Positions 45,545-57,800 of a stretch of 64,000 nt of DNA are shown in pieces; the first letter of the stretch is position 1; each line of letters starts with the position of its first letter. The DNA comes from Steromphala cineraria (lineage: Eukaryota; Mollusca; Gastropoda; Trochida; Trochidae), in NCBI GenBank assembly GCA_916613615.1, contig OU744725.1, positions 65,542,575-65,606,574 of the forward strand. Reading direction: 5' to 3'. Below the pieces are notes generated by a model. The model was not told where the DNA came from. It ran no database searches and saw only the letters and a list, made by a program, of their open reading frames with translations. Both the position numbers and the translations under genes were made by a program.

Positions 45545-48204
45545 TTTCTTTATTACCGATTCTATTTCATTTTACCATCTTAGAAATATCAAAGAAACTT
45601 GCCGCTTCCCTTGCGACGGCCGGCTACAGTGACGTCATGAACAATGATGTTATGACGTCACCGACGAAAATATACGGAAACTCGCACTACAACAATCGTT
45701 GCTAGGCAAAAGTGATATGTGCACTAGTGCTCATATTGAAAATATGTCACCGCTTATGTTCAACCATATGGGTAATAAATTAGTTTTCGCCCTTGGTCGA
45801 CCCGAACGTCGTTTATCCTTTACAGGCCACAATCTGCTTATGACAGATTGTGAAACATTAAGGGTTCGAATCACAAGGGCCTATGTTATGCCAATATGTA
45901 GAATGCCTAGGACATGTAGCCGTCCAGCTTATGTTAGTCGACACATATCAATGGTTATGTAAACAAAATTTGCCTTTCTCAATGGGTACCGGTATATACT
46001 ACTCAAAATCATGAAAATGCAAATTTTGTAGTCAACTCCCATTATCATCAGTTGTATCACTTACAGATGCTGAGGTTGCCCATGTTGCCCCATGAGCGCG
46101 AATTTTGCTGGAAATTTTCCATCTGTATGAATATAATATTATGTAACGTTTTCTGATCTGCAATTGCATTTGCTAGTAGCACGCTCTCAAAATTGAATAT
46201 CCCCTACTTGTTTTAAAAAAAAATAAATTAAAATTAAACGAAAACCTATCATACAATGGAATCTGAATTTTATAATGAGATGGCATTTAAATACCCTTAC
46301 ACTCGAGATAAGATTAAAATGTGCCATCAGTGCCCTTCTGATGGGCAGTTTGAAATTGTCTGTAAATTTTTTTAAAGATTTCCAGTTAGATTTCCAGTTA
46401 GTTTTTGCAGGAATATGTGTTCAATATCTCAAACATTACCAGGAGTTTTATTTCACTTTCTTTAGTGACAGTTTATATTAGTAGATAGGCTTTTACTCAC
46501 AGTTAAAGTGATAATAGTCTTGTGGATGCATTTTGGAGAAAATGGCCGTAGGTTTTTGGGTAAAACAGAATCACTCGTTAAGAGTGCTTGCATTACAGTC
46601 AGATCTCAATCAATCTGTATGTAAGATGTATAACTGTTATGATAATTTTAAAGTTAACAAGTTCTATGTTCAAAATCAATTTCTTATTTTCAAAATCCAG
46701 TCGCTTCAACAACCGGGAGCCGTTCAGTAGTGTGACGTGACATTATTGAAAAGGAACAGGCCTCTTTTACAAATTTGATGCTGTATATAATTTCCCTGCC
46801 CACCTAGTCTGTCTTTGAAACACTTATAGATTAAAAACAATATATACTTAACAGGTATTTGTGAAATAACCCCGATTCAAATGCGTGATGTTTACGTTGA
46901 CTTACGGTTATCACAAACGTCACGAGTTATCTCCCTTTGACTCTATGGAGGCCCAGCAAAGAAAGCGAAATTGAACAAATACAGGTTAATGTTTATTCAC
47001 AAATTAACATACTTCCACCACTTAGATTTTTCTAGACTTTTAGTATGTTGTTTAGGGATACATTTATGTTGTATTTCTGCTTAAAGCCTTTCTTTTGCAG
47101 AGAGTTGAAGGTTAAACCTTAAATTGACTGGACTAATAAAGAAGATGTGCTTTTTGGAGATTTCAAATTCTTGTAAAAAATGTTTTGAGTTTCCATGGCA
47201 ACAGTTTGATCTTTGTCATTTTGAAGAGTATGTTTAGTTTAATTGATTGAACAAAAACTTACATTTTGTTGTTTTTTAGAAAGAATATGGTTTTTATCTG
47301 AGTCAAAAAAATAAAAGGAATTCTAACATGACACCAAAACTAGTTTGAAAATACTGCGTTCTGATTGGTTACTCATAAACATTTTGGAGTAATTATTTCG
47401 CCGATAATCACCTCTAAATATTTACGACCGCTTCACATTCCTCCGCGCACGAGAAAACAATCTGCACTCAGCGACTTTCTGTTTACACATGACATGTTGG
47501 CGACGACACTTTAAATTTCAATATCAGAAACTTGTCGACATTTTGAAACACCTACAAATTTTAATCGAATAACCAGTTTTTTTTTTCCTGTTTGAAGTGT
47601 TTCTTACTGCTTCGCGATGTAAATTAATCATAGTCCACAGATCTAAAAACAAAATCAACGATCGCAACACCTCTCATACAGACATTCGTCAAATGAACGG
47701 AAGCGACTTTATTCTTTAATTTCGCTGAATGCTGTCACTGCCCCTACCTCTAATGTACAAGTGACCACTTTTCCTGTCACAGTCTCCCCAACCATGACAC
47801 AAAATATAAATTTCTTGACAGCTTCCACTAAGTTTGAAACAGTTCACGACACGTAGTGAACAACTATTTTCAGAGTAACCTCCCTTGATTTGGTCAGTCC
47901 TTGTCGCTCTTGTAGGGGTGATGGGTCGACCCATGGATTTAGGTAAAAAAATCGTAACTTTGACGACATTGAAAACTGTTTTCTATTGATAATATGCTCA
48001 ATAGATTACAGATGAGTCTATTTAAAAACGTGTTTTCTGTATGTAATGACATTTTAATTGTTATGTGTTCTTTATGAAAGTGGACTGTACCGTTGTTTTG
48101 CAAGTGAGTGGAACCGGTCTGCACCGGTTTGACCTAATCACATTGCTTTTGCGCAAGTCAAAATAGTTCCACCTTTTGACTAATAAGTCATGTTAGAATG
48201 GTGA
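45545..48204. other. Intergenic, no gene seen
   Basis: ORFs up to 87 codons (45699-45962) without recognisable domains. Contains the inverted partner (about 46985-47150) of the 41060-41225 repeat. Otherwise AT-rich and featureless by eye. Confidence 0.45.
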
Positions 48205-48357
48205 TAAATCCATTCTGTTTTTTATTTTGGGGTTGTATGTCGTGCATTCTTTACCCCTAAATAAACATTTCAAACCTCGCAAACTCGGTTTGAAATTATA
48301 TTTAGGGGTAAAGAATGCACGACATACAACCCCAAAATAAAAAACAGAATGGATTTA
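48205..48357. repeat. Near-complete palindrome, 59-bp arms
   Basis: Arms 48205-48263 and 48299-48357 (taaatccattctg...cccctaaata) match base for base as far as I can read. The 35-base loop itself pairs (atttcaaac / gtttgaaat), so almost the whole 153 bp can fold. About 420 bp upstream of lectin 2. Confidence 0.9.
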
Positions 48358-48727
48358 GCCCCTAATTTTCAAAAACGAAATTCGGCTGAAATGGTGTATG
48401 GGGGAGACATCTGTTTTTACGGGGGAAAACACTTTTAATAGTTGGATTTGTTACGTTTCGCTAAAATATTATGTAGATCGAGAATATACAAACATTAAAT
48501 CTTTTGATAGAATTAGGACATTTAAATAAGCACTAACTTTTTCTAATGTTTTAACCAACCAGGGCGCTTAATATGTCGAATAGGGTATAATGTTTTATTA
48601 CTAATAAATCAAAAAAGGGGAGGGTAACATGAAAGATAAATGGGGTTTGTCAAATGACCATTACAGTCCCCCTAATGACACTTTATACAAAAGAATATAT
48701 ATATCTGTTGACCTACGTGAATTGACC

Positions 48728-48745
48728 TTATCTGATAACAGATAG
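48728..48745 (+). promoter_or_regulatory. GATA-motif cluster upstream of lectin 2
   Basis: Same ttatctgataacagatag as at 36001-36018, 35 bp before the start codon. Confidence 0.5.
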
Positions 48746-48780
48746 CATACAAGCTAACTAAGCCTTTTAGTTCTAGAAAT

Positions 48781-51700
48781 ATGGCACCGGTGAACGTTCT
48801 CGTTGTCTTGGTTGTAGGTTTAAGCTCAGGTAGGTATATTTTAAATAGTTTCAAAGTTGTGCAAAGGTATTTTTCCGTGAAAATAATTTGATAAGAAATA
48901 AAGAACAACGAAATAATTTGAAGCCTGATTTTATTAGATAGACGGGATAGTAGCACGTTTTTAGGGGGAATTTAAGGTGATGTCAGGAAAATGAAAATAA
49001 TTGGTTCTAATTGAAAGACAGACTAAAAAATAAATCAAATATACAATGGAAAGTTCAGCCATGCGATTCCTTTTCTTACACAAATGAATTGAAGGTGTTC
49101 ACACAAAAATGGCCGCCATTGGATCAAACTTTATAATTTGTTCTCTGACTGTGGATGATTGGTTTGCGTAATGAGATTTTTGACACTAAAAAAAGATTAC
49201 ATTAAGCATAAGCGTACAATTATCAGTGACATTTTTTAAACATAAAATCCATGCTTTTTGGGCATCTTTCCATTCGTTTGTTTCCGAACAGGACCGATCC
49301 CGTAATATCAGCCCAACGACCCCACGACTACTAGAATTTAAGGAATGAACTGAACGATTTTATACACAAAGCGAATACTGCATAATATAATATGACATCA
49401 AACCAATGCATATAAATCAATCAATAAAGGGTTATTGAAATGTTTAGTAAAACATTAGTTAACTGAAGGTCTTTATTCAGAAATGAAGTGTGAATGAAGG
49501 CCTTTCTAGACTCAGTATAGGAGTGAAATGAATAATATTAAAGCTAGGTTTACTTAGACTGAAATATTTCAGAATTTAGGGTTTTAGTTGGAACTAAACA
49601 AAAGTACGTTTCGATATATTCAAGTGATGTCACATTGGTGGATCAAGAGGTCGTGGTGACCTTAACCCTCCCACGAGAGTTCTAAATAAAGTACACATCG
49701 TGAGTACTCATACATGGTAAAAGTGACAGGATTTTATCTTCTCAGTTCGAATTTATTTATTCTCAAAAGGGCAACCGTTTTGGTAAAACAAATTGAAATC
49801 CATTAATTTCAATCTAGTTAAGCTAATTGTCCTGTGAACAACTACCTGTTCTTTGTTCCAAAATAATTTTACTAGTTGTACTAGTGATACCATAGAACGT
49901 CCCCCACTCCCCTCCCCACACAAAATCTCACATTGTTTCCTGATTAGATTTCTAAATGTACCTTGCAATCGATATTTTGAATTACATTGGACCAAAAAAA
50001 CAGTATGATATATGAAATCGTTTAGTATGAATTTCAGTATTGGTACAGTGTGTCGACGGGACACTATTAAGAGTCATTTCAATGGACGAAAATAATTTAT
50101 TACTGATGATTCAAATAATTTAACAATTTATGATCGCCTCTTGTACCTAACTTGCACGTTACGAATTAGAATAAGTTAATATATTCGTAAAAAAATTAGT
50201 GAAATTACAGAACTTTTGATATTTCAATACCGATCGATAGCACCTGTATTTCCTCTGCATTTGTCGTATTTTTAAATTTCCTGAATTTGAATCAGCGAAC
50301 AAGATTTCTATTTGTTCCAGTCTCTGCTGACTGTTTAGATGGATGGACACCCTTTCACGATTTCTGCTACAGGTTGTATCGTAGCGTAAAGGATTGGCCA
50401 CTGGCAAAGGTATGAAATGAATATAGTAATCTCATATATGTCAAAATTTGAATCTGTATTGAAATCAATGAAAACATTCCCGAAGGGTCGAGTAGACATA
50501 GAACTATTTGGATAACCACTAGAAATATATGTATGATGGTCCAGAAGGTAACTGCTCTCCCGACAGAGGTAGCTAAAGTAATGAAAAGCTAATCAACAAT
50601 CGGTTGTAAGCATGGCTTGATGCAATTAAAGTTATCTTTGCAATCAAGGAGATGAAAATTATTCATTTGAAAGCCACAACACGTTCCAAAACTGCGTTAT
50701 CAATGATAACTGTGTTCGTGCTTCTAGCAAGAAATGTTCACATTTGCTAGCTAAGTTGTGGTTCAAAAACTTGCCCATAGGAGAATGGGATGGAAACCAT
50801 AGAGGTGAGGTGATTTGGGGTTTAAGGGCTTAGGCCTCTTTCAATTTTTTTCAAAATATTTCACTTATATTTCGGCTGCTAGTATTATTGCAGGGAGAAA
50901 GCCCGCAACACCATTGTGGCTGTGCATTGCGGTGAAACCTGCGAGCATCGGCTGGAACTAGCGAACTATCGGTGGTTCTGCGCTGAAATTCAGTGTATCA
51001 TTGCACCCAAACCTGACTGCGTGTAGAACAGTTCTCTAAAGCAGAAAAGATCGCTGAGCCCCTAGCGCTAGCGGGATTCGAATTACGGACCTCTTTGTCG
51101 GTAGCCGAACGCGCTAACCACTGAGTTATCCCGCCCCACCAACCAAAACCATAAATGTGCTTTTATAACAATAGATCATTAGGTTGTTTTTAACAAACGA
51201 CTCAGGGAGAGGACGATATTATGCAAACCTGACACATTCAATTGTACTTAAAATACTCAGTTCGTCACCTTTAAAATAAGTTGAAATTGTTTAGTATCTT
51301 GAAGATGATATATTTATTGTTCCTATAATTTCAGTTCGAATGTGAGAAAAATGACGGGTATCTCGCGACATTGGACACGCAGCAGAAGATTAATGCTGCT
51401 AAAGCTGTAATGAAAATGTTACATCAAGATGGTAATGTATGAGATTTTTAAAACGAGTATATTCAAATCAATGATTGCATTGTGAGGCATTGTTGGGTTA
51501 TTTACCCTATAAGTATACTATCATTATTATGAATCACCTTGAAAGTCATTATTTTGGATGTTTGTATTGTTCTGTTGTCCCATTTCTTTATATCAAGCTG
51601 AATTCAGGGTAAGCTTCGTTTGTCGTAATTAAATAACCAACAGGCCAACCACAGAAAAAGTCCAGATTGAACGTGGAATGACAACATACATATTATCCCT

Positions 51701-52935
51701 CTAAATAGGCAACGAAATACTTACTTCCTGCGATCGTAGTCACACGCATATTGAAAAAAACAAGGTTATTTAATACAATAGTGTTTTCTTACTAAAACAA
51801 GTGATAATTCATTCCATGAATATTTGTCAGTGAATACGCACGTGCGGATCGGTTTTACAAACAAGGGGTTTAAGATCTGACACTGGGTAACACTGGGTAA
51901 AATAGTGTTTATTTTATTAAACAATTGACAAAGCTAGAGAAATAATTTCTTCAGTTTACTAATCGCTTATGGTTTAAAAACCAAAGCTACTTAATTGATC
52001 TTCCTTTATTTCATTCGGTCACCATCGCATTGTATTTGCAGTCAACTCGCACGTGTGGATCGGTTTGACAGACGCGAGACGGGAAGGAATCTGGGTATGG
52101 GACCTAACTGAGAAGAACGCTACGGTCCTCGACTGGGGAGGAAATGAACCTAACGGGGGTCATGGGCATGAACAAGACTGCGCATTGTTGTATGGCAAAA
52201 ATAATTTCACTTGGGCGGATGATCCTTGTGAAAACAAGTTCGAGTTCTTGTGCGAAAGACCGTAAGAAAAAAAATTTATCTATGAAAAATTAATTTCATT
52301 TCCCTCTTAACATTACACTTCATGATCAGTTTCAAGATTTAAAGCCTTAAATCTCACATCAATAAATTAATATCTTAAACCAAGTAAACGGCTTCAGATA
52401 TTAATTATTATTCATGTTAAATTATTTGGTAACCTATGCTTAAGAATTTCGAGTTCTTACAAATAAAATCAGTGTATATCTGTTCTGTTTCTTCAAAATA
52501 TACTCTATCATAAAATGTTTATCATGCTAATAAATTGTTTCGATTTTCGAGTTAAAGATCGTTCTTTATTCATTCAAGAGCACAGTTTATTTTTCTAGTT
52601 TCTTAAGACATGTATACCTAACCTTATGACCATTCTAATATCGAGTTCAAGGGTTAATTATCACTTTTCCATCACACAGCATATTTCATTCTTCGAAACA
52701 TATTTTCTCAGAAATAAAAGCGAAGATGACCCACTTCATTTTCAAACTTTCTCATTACAAATAGAGTGAAAATTCAAGGGTAAAATCTTTACCAGGGACA
52801 ATTACAATTGAAAAACATGAAACAATTATTGCCAAAAACAAAGAGATACATAACCACTTAAATATGGCATGATTTATGTCATATTCATGTTTCTATCGTT
52901 TTATATTTTACAGGAAAGCTGCCCCGACTCCTTAA
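48781..52935 (+). CDS. Secreted C-type lectin (lectin 2), five exons
   Basis: Exons 48781-48829, 50321-50409, 51335-51431, 52042-52261 and 52914-52935 give 158 residues, with lengths and phases equal to lectin 1. Signal peptide MAPVNVLVVLVVGLSSVSA; CTLD with VWIGL, EPN (114-116), WAD in place of WND, and FLCERP. Exon 2 is identical to that of lectin 1. Exon 4 differs at a handful of sites concentrated around the sugar-binding loop: GGQEPNGGHGSEQDC becomes GGNEPNGGHGHEQDC and DDPCERSFEF becomes DDPCENKFEF. Intron 2 holds a tRNA-derived SINE and intron 1 a truncated TTAA MITE, neither shared with lectin 1. A secreted glycan-binding role is inferred from the family. Confidence 0.9.
48943..49250. 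mobile_element. TTAA MITE, truncated copy
   Basis: Intron 1 of lectin 2. The left end (gggatagtagcacgttttta) is mutated and the right TIR is missing; the body (gccatgcgattcc, gtgttcacacaaaaatggcc) is clear. The matching place in lectin 1 has a plain TTAA (36218-36221). Confidence 0.75.
50802..51145 (-). mobile_element. tRNA-derived SINE in intron 2 of lectin 2
   Basis: Read on the minus strand from about 51140: a tRNA-like head with an A box (gataactcagtggttagcgc) and a B box (aattcgaatcc), a body, and a tail cttaaaccccaaatcacctc. Flanked by aaaccata at 50794-50801 and 51146-51153, a likely target duplication. Lectin 1 lacks it. Confidence 0.75.
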
Positions 52936-53496
52936 TGGAAGAATAACCGTTGCTTATTAAACTATGATATGGATACCACAGTGTATTTCGTTACATTATT
53001 TTTTTTCTACACGAAGGAAGAAAGTGAGCATGGCTCACTTATAAATTTAAGTCCTATAAAAAATATTTTCTGTCGGGTAAATTTTATCCAGTATTTGAAA
53101 TAGAATAAATGGTCTGCAATGTGGCACCGACTATACACAGCTTTAAACCGATCGGAGGAATAGTTTTTCTACAACGGGTCGGACAACAAATGTCCCCGCA
53201 CGAACAGAATCCATGGTCTTGCTATATCATAACATAATTATATAATAATCAAATTGTGCACATGATCAATATGAATATATCTGAATGATAATGGCTCAAG
53301 AACGAAATTAAACTGACAAATTCCAGATGTTGCTTCTTACCAGACGAAACATATAAACAGAAGAACGATGTGATGAGAGGACATTCCGCAAGTTGTTGAC
53401 GTCAAGTATTCAATTTATTGTCATGGGCAGTTTGTCATGCCGAGAAGACTGTTGCTGACAAACGTGTCAAAGAAAACATCCGTGTCTTTTCAAGTT

Positions 53497-53841
53497 CTTT
53501 ATCTCCTTATAGAGGCAGATCAAGTCATGAAATGTTGATACAGCCTCCGTTCTATTACGCCGAAATCCTTGGGTTCAGGCAGTTTCCCCTGGCTGAAAAA
53601 AAATGCACCACAATCAATTTGAATTTTCTTTATCAAATGACAACGCTTTTCGCATGGAAAGAGTGGTACACACATCACAATGTTTTTGCTATTATTCAGT
53701 TGCCAAAAAGATGATTTTAGGCTGATTGCATAACTAAGCTTGATAACCTCCAATCAGACATCCCCCATTCTGTCCCACAAAGTCGGCGTCATAGAACAGA
53801 AGCTGTATCATGACTTGATCTGCCTCTGTGGGGAGAGAATG
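53497..53841. mobile_element. cattctctcc TIR element with 9-bp target duplication
   Basis: 345 bp with inverted ends of about 55 bp, flanked by tttcaagtt at 53488-53496 and 53842-53850. A 9-bp duplication with long TIRs fits Mutator-like or related elements. No coding capacity. Confidence 0.75.
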
Positions 53842-53850
53842 TTTCAAGTT

Positions 53851-54841
53851 AGACGAGACAAAGGTCTTTTTTTACTTATAATTTTTGATCTCATTTGGAG
53901 AGGTAAAAAGCTTAAGAAAATATTTTACTGTTTTACATCAGAGTTGAGATCAACATGGTAATTGTCAAAGTGTGATATGCTATTTGATATAAGATAAAAT
54001 AAAAAAACGGTCAATTTCATGTTGAACTGCCGCTGGAAAGAACCCTTCGCCGCGAACACATTATGAAAAGTCGCTACGTCAGACCATTGTTTTATGACGA
54101 CAAAGTTTCGAATATGCTCTTGAGTGAAAAATATATTGATGACACATTCTTATGACATGTAAACGTAAGTAAGTTAAGACAAGTAAAATTTCAGTAAGAA
54201 AATAACAATAACACTCTGGAATGACTTACTCATGTTTATAATCTTAACGAAGCAATGACAGAAATTCACTCATTTTATCTACATTGAGAAACATGTTGAA
54301 AACATATGTACCAATGTTATATTTGAGATAACACTATCTTGAATAGTACATATTCTTGTACTTTTTCGGGCCAAATCCAATGTGGAATTCAAACCAACAC
54401 CCTCAGAGTCAGTCAACACCGCCAGCAATGACCAAACTAACAGCTGACCGTTTCGCTATCCACAAAAATGGAGGTCCAACAAGCGGTTGTTAATTAAGCT
54501 GTTGTGTTGAAAAAAGCCTATAAAATCTTAGTGTTTTCCATTCTTATAATCTAAGGTCAAATTCGAATCCGTCCTTATCTTATGTGCTATATATTTCTTA
54601 CAAGAAGCATTTTATCAAAGCTCCGATGTATATTCTGAAATAAAAAGTTTACCTTTAGGCGATATAAGAGTAAACGTTAATCGTAAATTTCAATACAAGT
54701 TGATAATGAATATACTTTTCGATGCATCTGGATTCATTTTTATAACCTTTTGTGATGCAAATAGTTTTATACTCAAGAATAGTTCTACAATAAGCAATTT
54801 TGTGATAATTATTTATGGTGTGTCCAAATATAGGCTGGATC
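53851..54841. other. Intergenic between lectins 2 and 3, no gene seen
   Basis: AT-rich. No lectin-like exon, RNA gene or repeat end recognised. Confidence 0.5.
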
Positions 54842-54852
54842 TTATCTTATCT
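54842..54852 (+). promoter_or_regulatory. Tandem GATA sites upstream of lectin 3
   Basis: ttatcttatct, two GATA sites on the minus strand, 40 bp before the start codon, the position held by the GATA cluster of lectins 1 and 2. Confidence 0.45.
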
Positions 54853-54892
54853 ACCATGAACTGAAGTTCACTTTCTTTGAGAGCTATTCAAT

Positions 54893-57800
54893 ATGGCGTC
54901 CGTTTTGTATTTGGCACTCGTTTTCATTACTGTTCAAACAGGTGAGTTTACAATAGCTTTACCAAAATTGTGTCATAATATGATGTAATTAACTTCTTTA
55001 GATTTATAACTGGAAAGATTCGTTTAACATTAAATTTTGAGCTGCAGTTTTCGTTATTAGCCTTTTTATACGCACGTTCATTCATATGAGATGATAGGGC
55101 AGTATTTTTGAATTAGACACATTAAAAGAAATTCAGATAAAACAAAAGACGCTGCAAAATAACATTATTTGATTTCAATCTTCATCGGGCCTGTATTACA
55201 AAACAAATATTTACTGAAATTTTTTTTAAAAATTCACGCTTTTCAAACAAGAAATATCTTTAAACTTCATTTGACTAAATAAAGCTGTTTATAAACGTAG
55301 ATCAATCACTAGCTCCGAACAGATACATTAGGCTAAAAATGAATAAGTTTAGACTTCAAAAATATAACTCTTCCGTTAAAAATGAATATGTTTAGACTTC
55401 AAAAATATAACTCTTCCGTAAAAAGGAATAAGTTTAGATATCAAAAATATAACTCTTCCGTAAAAAGGAATAAGTTTAGATATCAAAAATATAACTCTTC
55501 CGTAAAAAGGAATAAGTTTAGATATCAAAAATATAACTCTTCCGTAAAAAATGAATATGTTTAGACTTCAAAAATATAACTCTTCCGTAAAAAAAGAATA
55601 TGTTTAGACTTCAAAAATATAACTCTTCCGTAAAAAGGAATAAGTTTAGATATAAAAAATATAACTCTTCCGTAAAAAGGAATAAGTTTAGATATCAAAA
55701 ATATAACTCTTCCGTAAAAAATGAATATGTTTAGACTTCAAAAATATAACTCTTCCGTAAAAAATGAATATGTTTAGACTTCAAAAATATAACTCTTCCG
55801 TAAAAAGGAATAAGTTTAGATATCAAAAATATAACTCTTCCGTAACAGCAATATGATGTCATGAATCAAGGCTATACCGAGTAAGTCTATGACCTTTGAT
55901 CCTAGTAAATACGTTTTTGTCAGTGATCACATGATTATCATCTGACCAAACAGGTGATCAAACGAACTCAACGAGGACACAGTTGGATTATATAATATGT
56001 GTTTCCATGACATAAAATGTTTCAGACACGAATGCCTAAATGATAGCATTTCCCGTACGAAAGTGAATCATGACGTCAAAGCAATGTTTATAGCGTGCCG
56101 TCACAATGAAACGGAAATTATATGGAATCACATGGAATATATGAACCCAGTTGAATGCCTTCGTAGATAATAAACATTCATGTGTTATGATAAAGCAGCA
56201 TGTTTCATGGTCATATGAATATTCAGGCAATACAACTGTCGCAATAAAAAAACTTAATAAATTATGAAAGTAAAAATGTAATTCTTCTTTGAAAATCTGC
56301 AATGATGTATTCGATTTTTTTGAAGTCACATCTTTATGTCCCAATGGTTGGACAACATATGACGCCGATTGTTACCTCCTGATGAAGACCCCGACAACAT
56401 GGCTGGAAGCGGAAGTGAGTTTCATACCCTACTGATTTGAAGTTATAATATAATAAGTAAATAATAAAAGAATAAAAATAAGTGTTGTAAAAACCCTTCC
56501 TTTAAAATCTTTTCTGACCGTTATAGGCCATCAAATCACAGGCCAGGTCGATGTTAAATTTCGCCAACCACTGCCAAACACTTTCCTTATATGCATAAGT
56601 TATTTACTCGAAGGACACCGTTCTGAGTGCGATTATAATGCTGTTTTTACAGTGACATTTGTTTGGTATAATCTCAATCGCGATTTACAAATTGACCAAT
56701 GAGAATTGCCCTGTCGTTCTAAACTGAATTACCTTTTGGGCATTCTCTCCCCACAGAGGCAACTCAGTCATACCTGAATTAGCCTCTGTTTTATTATGGC
56801 TAATACACGGGATAGAAAGGCAGAAATCTGATTTGAGGCAATCGAAGTTAGTTGTGCAATCAGCGACGCCGTTTCAAAAGTGGTCATTCGCAAAACCTCG
56901 GCCATCTCCGTGTGGTTTGTCAAAGCTTTCGTTGAAAATTAACATCCAGGGGAGGTAATTCTTCCTATTACAAACCATCGCTTTTTACCTTCTCATTAGT
57001 TATTATTTGGTTGATTAGTAAAGTAAAATCTATAATAAAAGAAATGATAATTTACACAATTATAAAATAGTTTCTATCTAATGAAAAACCCTATCCATAT
57101 CTGATTTTCAAATTGTTTCCCTCTCACACTGTTAATGAAAAATAAACATGAAGACATACTATTTTCCATGTCACTATCCATGTGATGGATATCCAAAAGG
57201 TGTTTTCATTGGCTTGCAAATAAGGGAGATATTTTAAGTTACAACGTTCTGCAGCTAGGGCAAACTGCTGGAACCCCAGGATCAAGGCGTAATAGAACAG
57301 AGGCTAATTCAGGTATGACTGAGTTGCCTCTGTGGGGAGAGAATGCATGCCTTTTGGGTTCGGATATGAAAGACTGATTCACCTTGTCTGGTAATACATG
57401 AGTGGTTTATCGACTTATCTAATTGATGCAGGTGCTTGTTGTTTGTATCGTATAGATTTCCAACTTCTTTGTTTCAAGTTAATTTCGTACGTGAATACTG
57501 TTATAATACATTGTCAAAGAATGTGTATCACAGGTCATTTACTAGTTTAAATTTTCATGTTAGAATTTATGATATATTTATGTTCATATAATTGTTAATC
57601 GTGGCTGTGTGTTGTCATTGTAGACGATTTGTGGAGAATTTGACGCAAAGCTTGCAACTTTGGACACTCAAAAGAAAATTGACAATATACGACAGTTTAT
57701 GAAAGACATGAATCGTGAGTATAAACTACAGCTAAATAGAGAATCTTGCCCAAGTGTCTTCTGATGTCAAACATAACAACGCGAATTGATAAAAGTTACA

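Noticed and set aside
51050..51135. A functional tRNA gene on the minus strand
   Set aside because: A and B boxes are present but the arms do not form a sound cloverleaf by eye, and it is the head of a SINE with a target duplication.
55382..55564. 60-codon ORF KYNSSVKRNKFRYQ repeat
   Set aside because: 42-bp satellite; open only because the unit is a multiple of three and lies in an intron.
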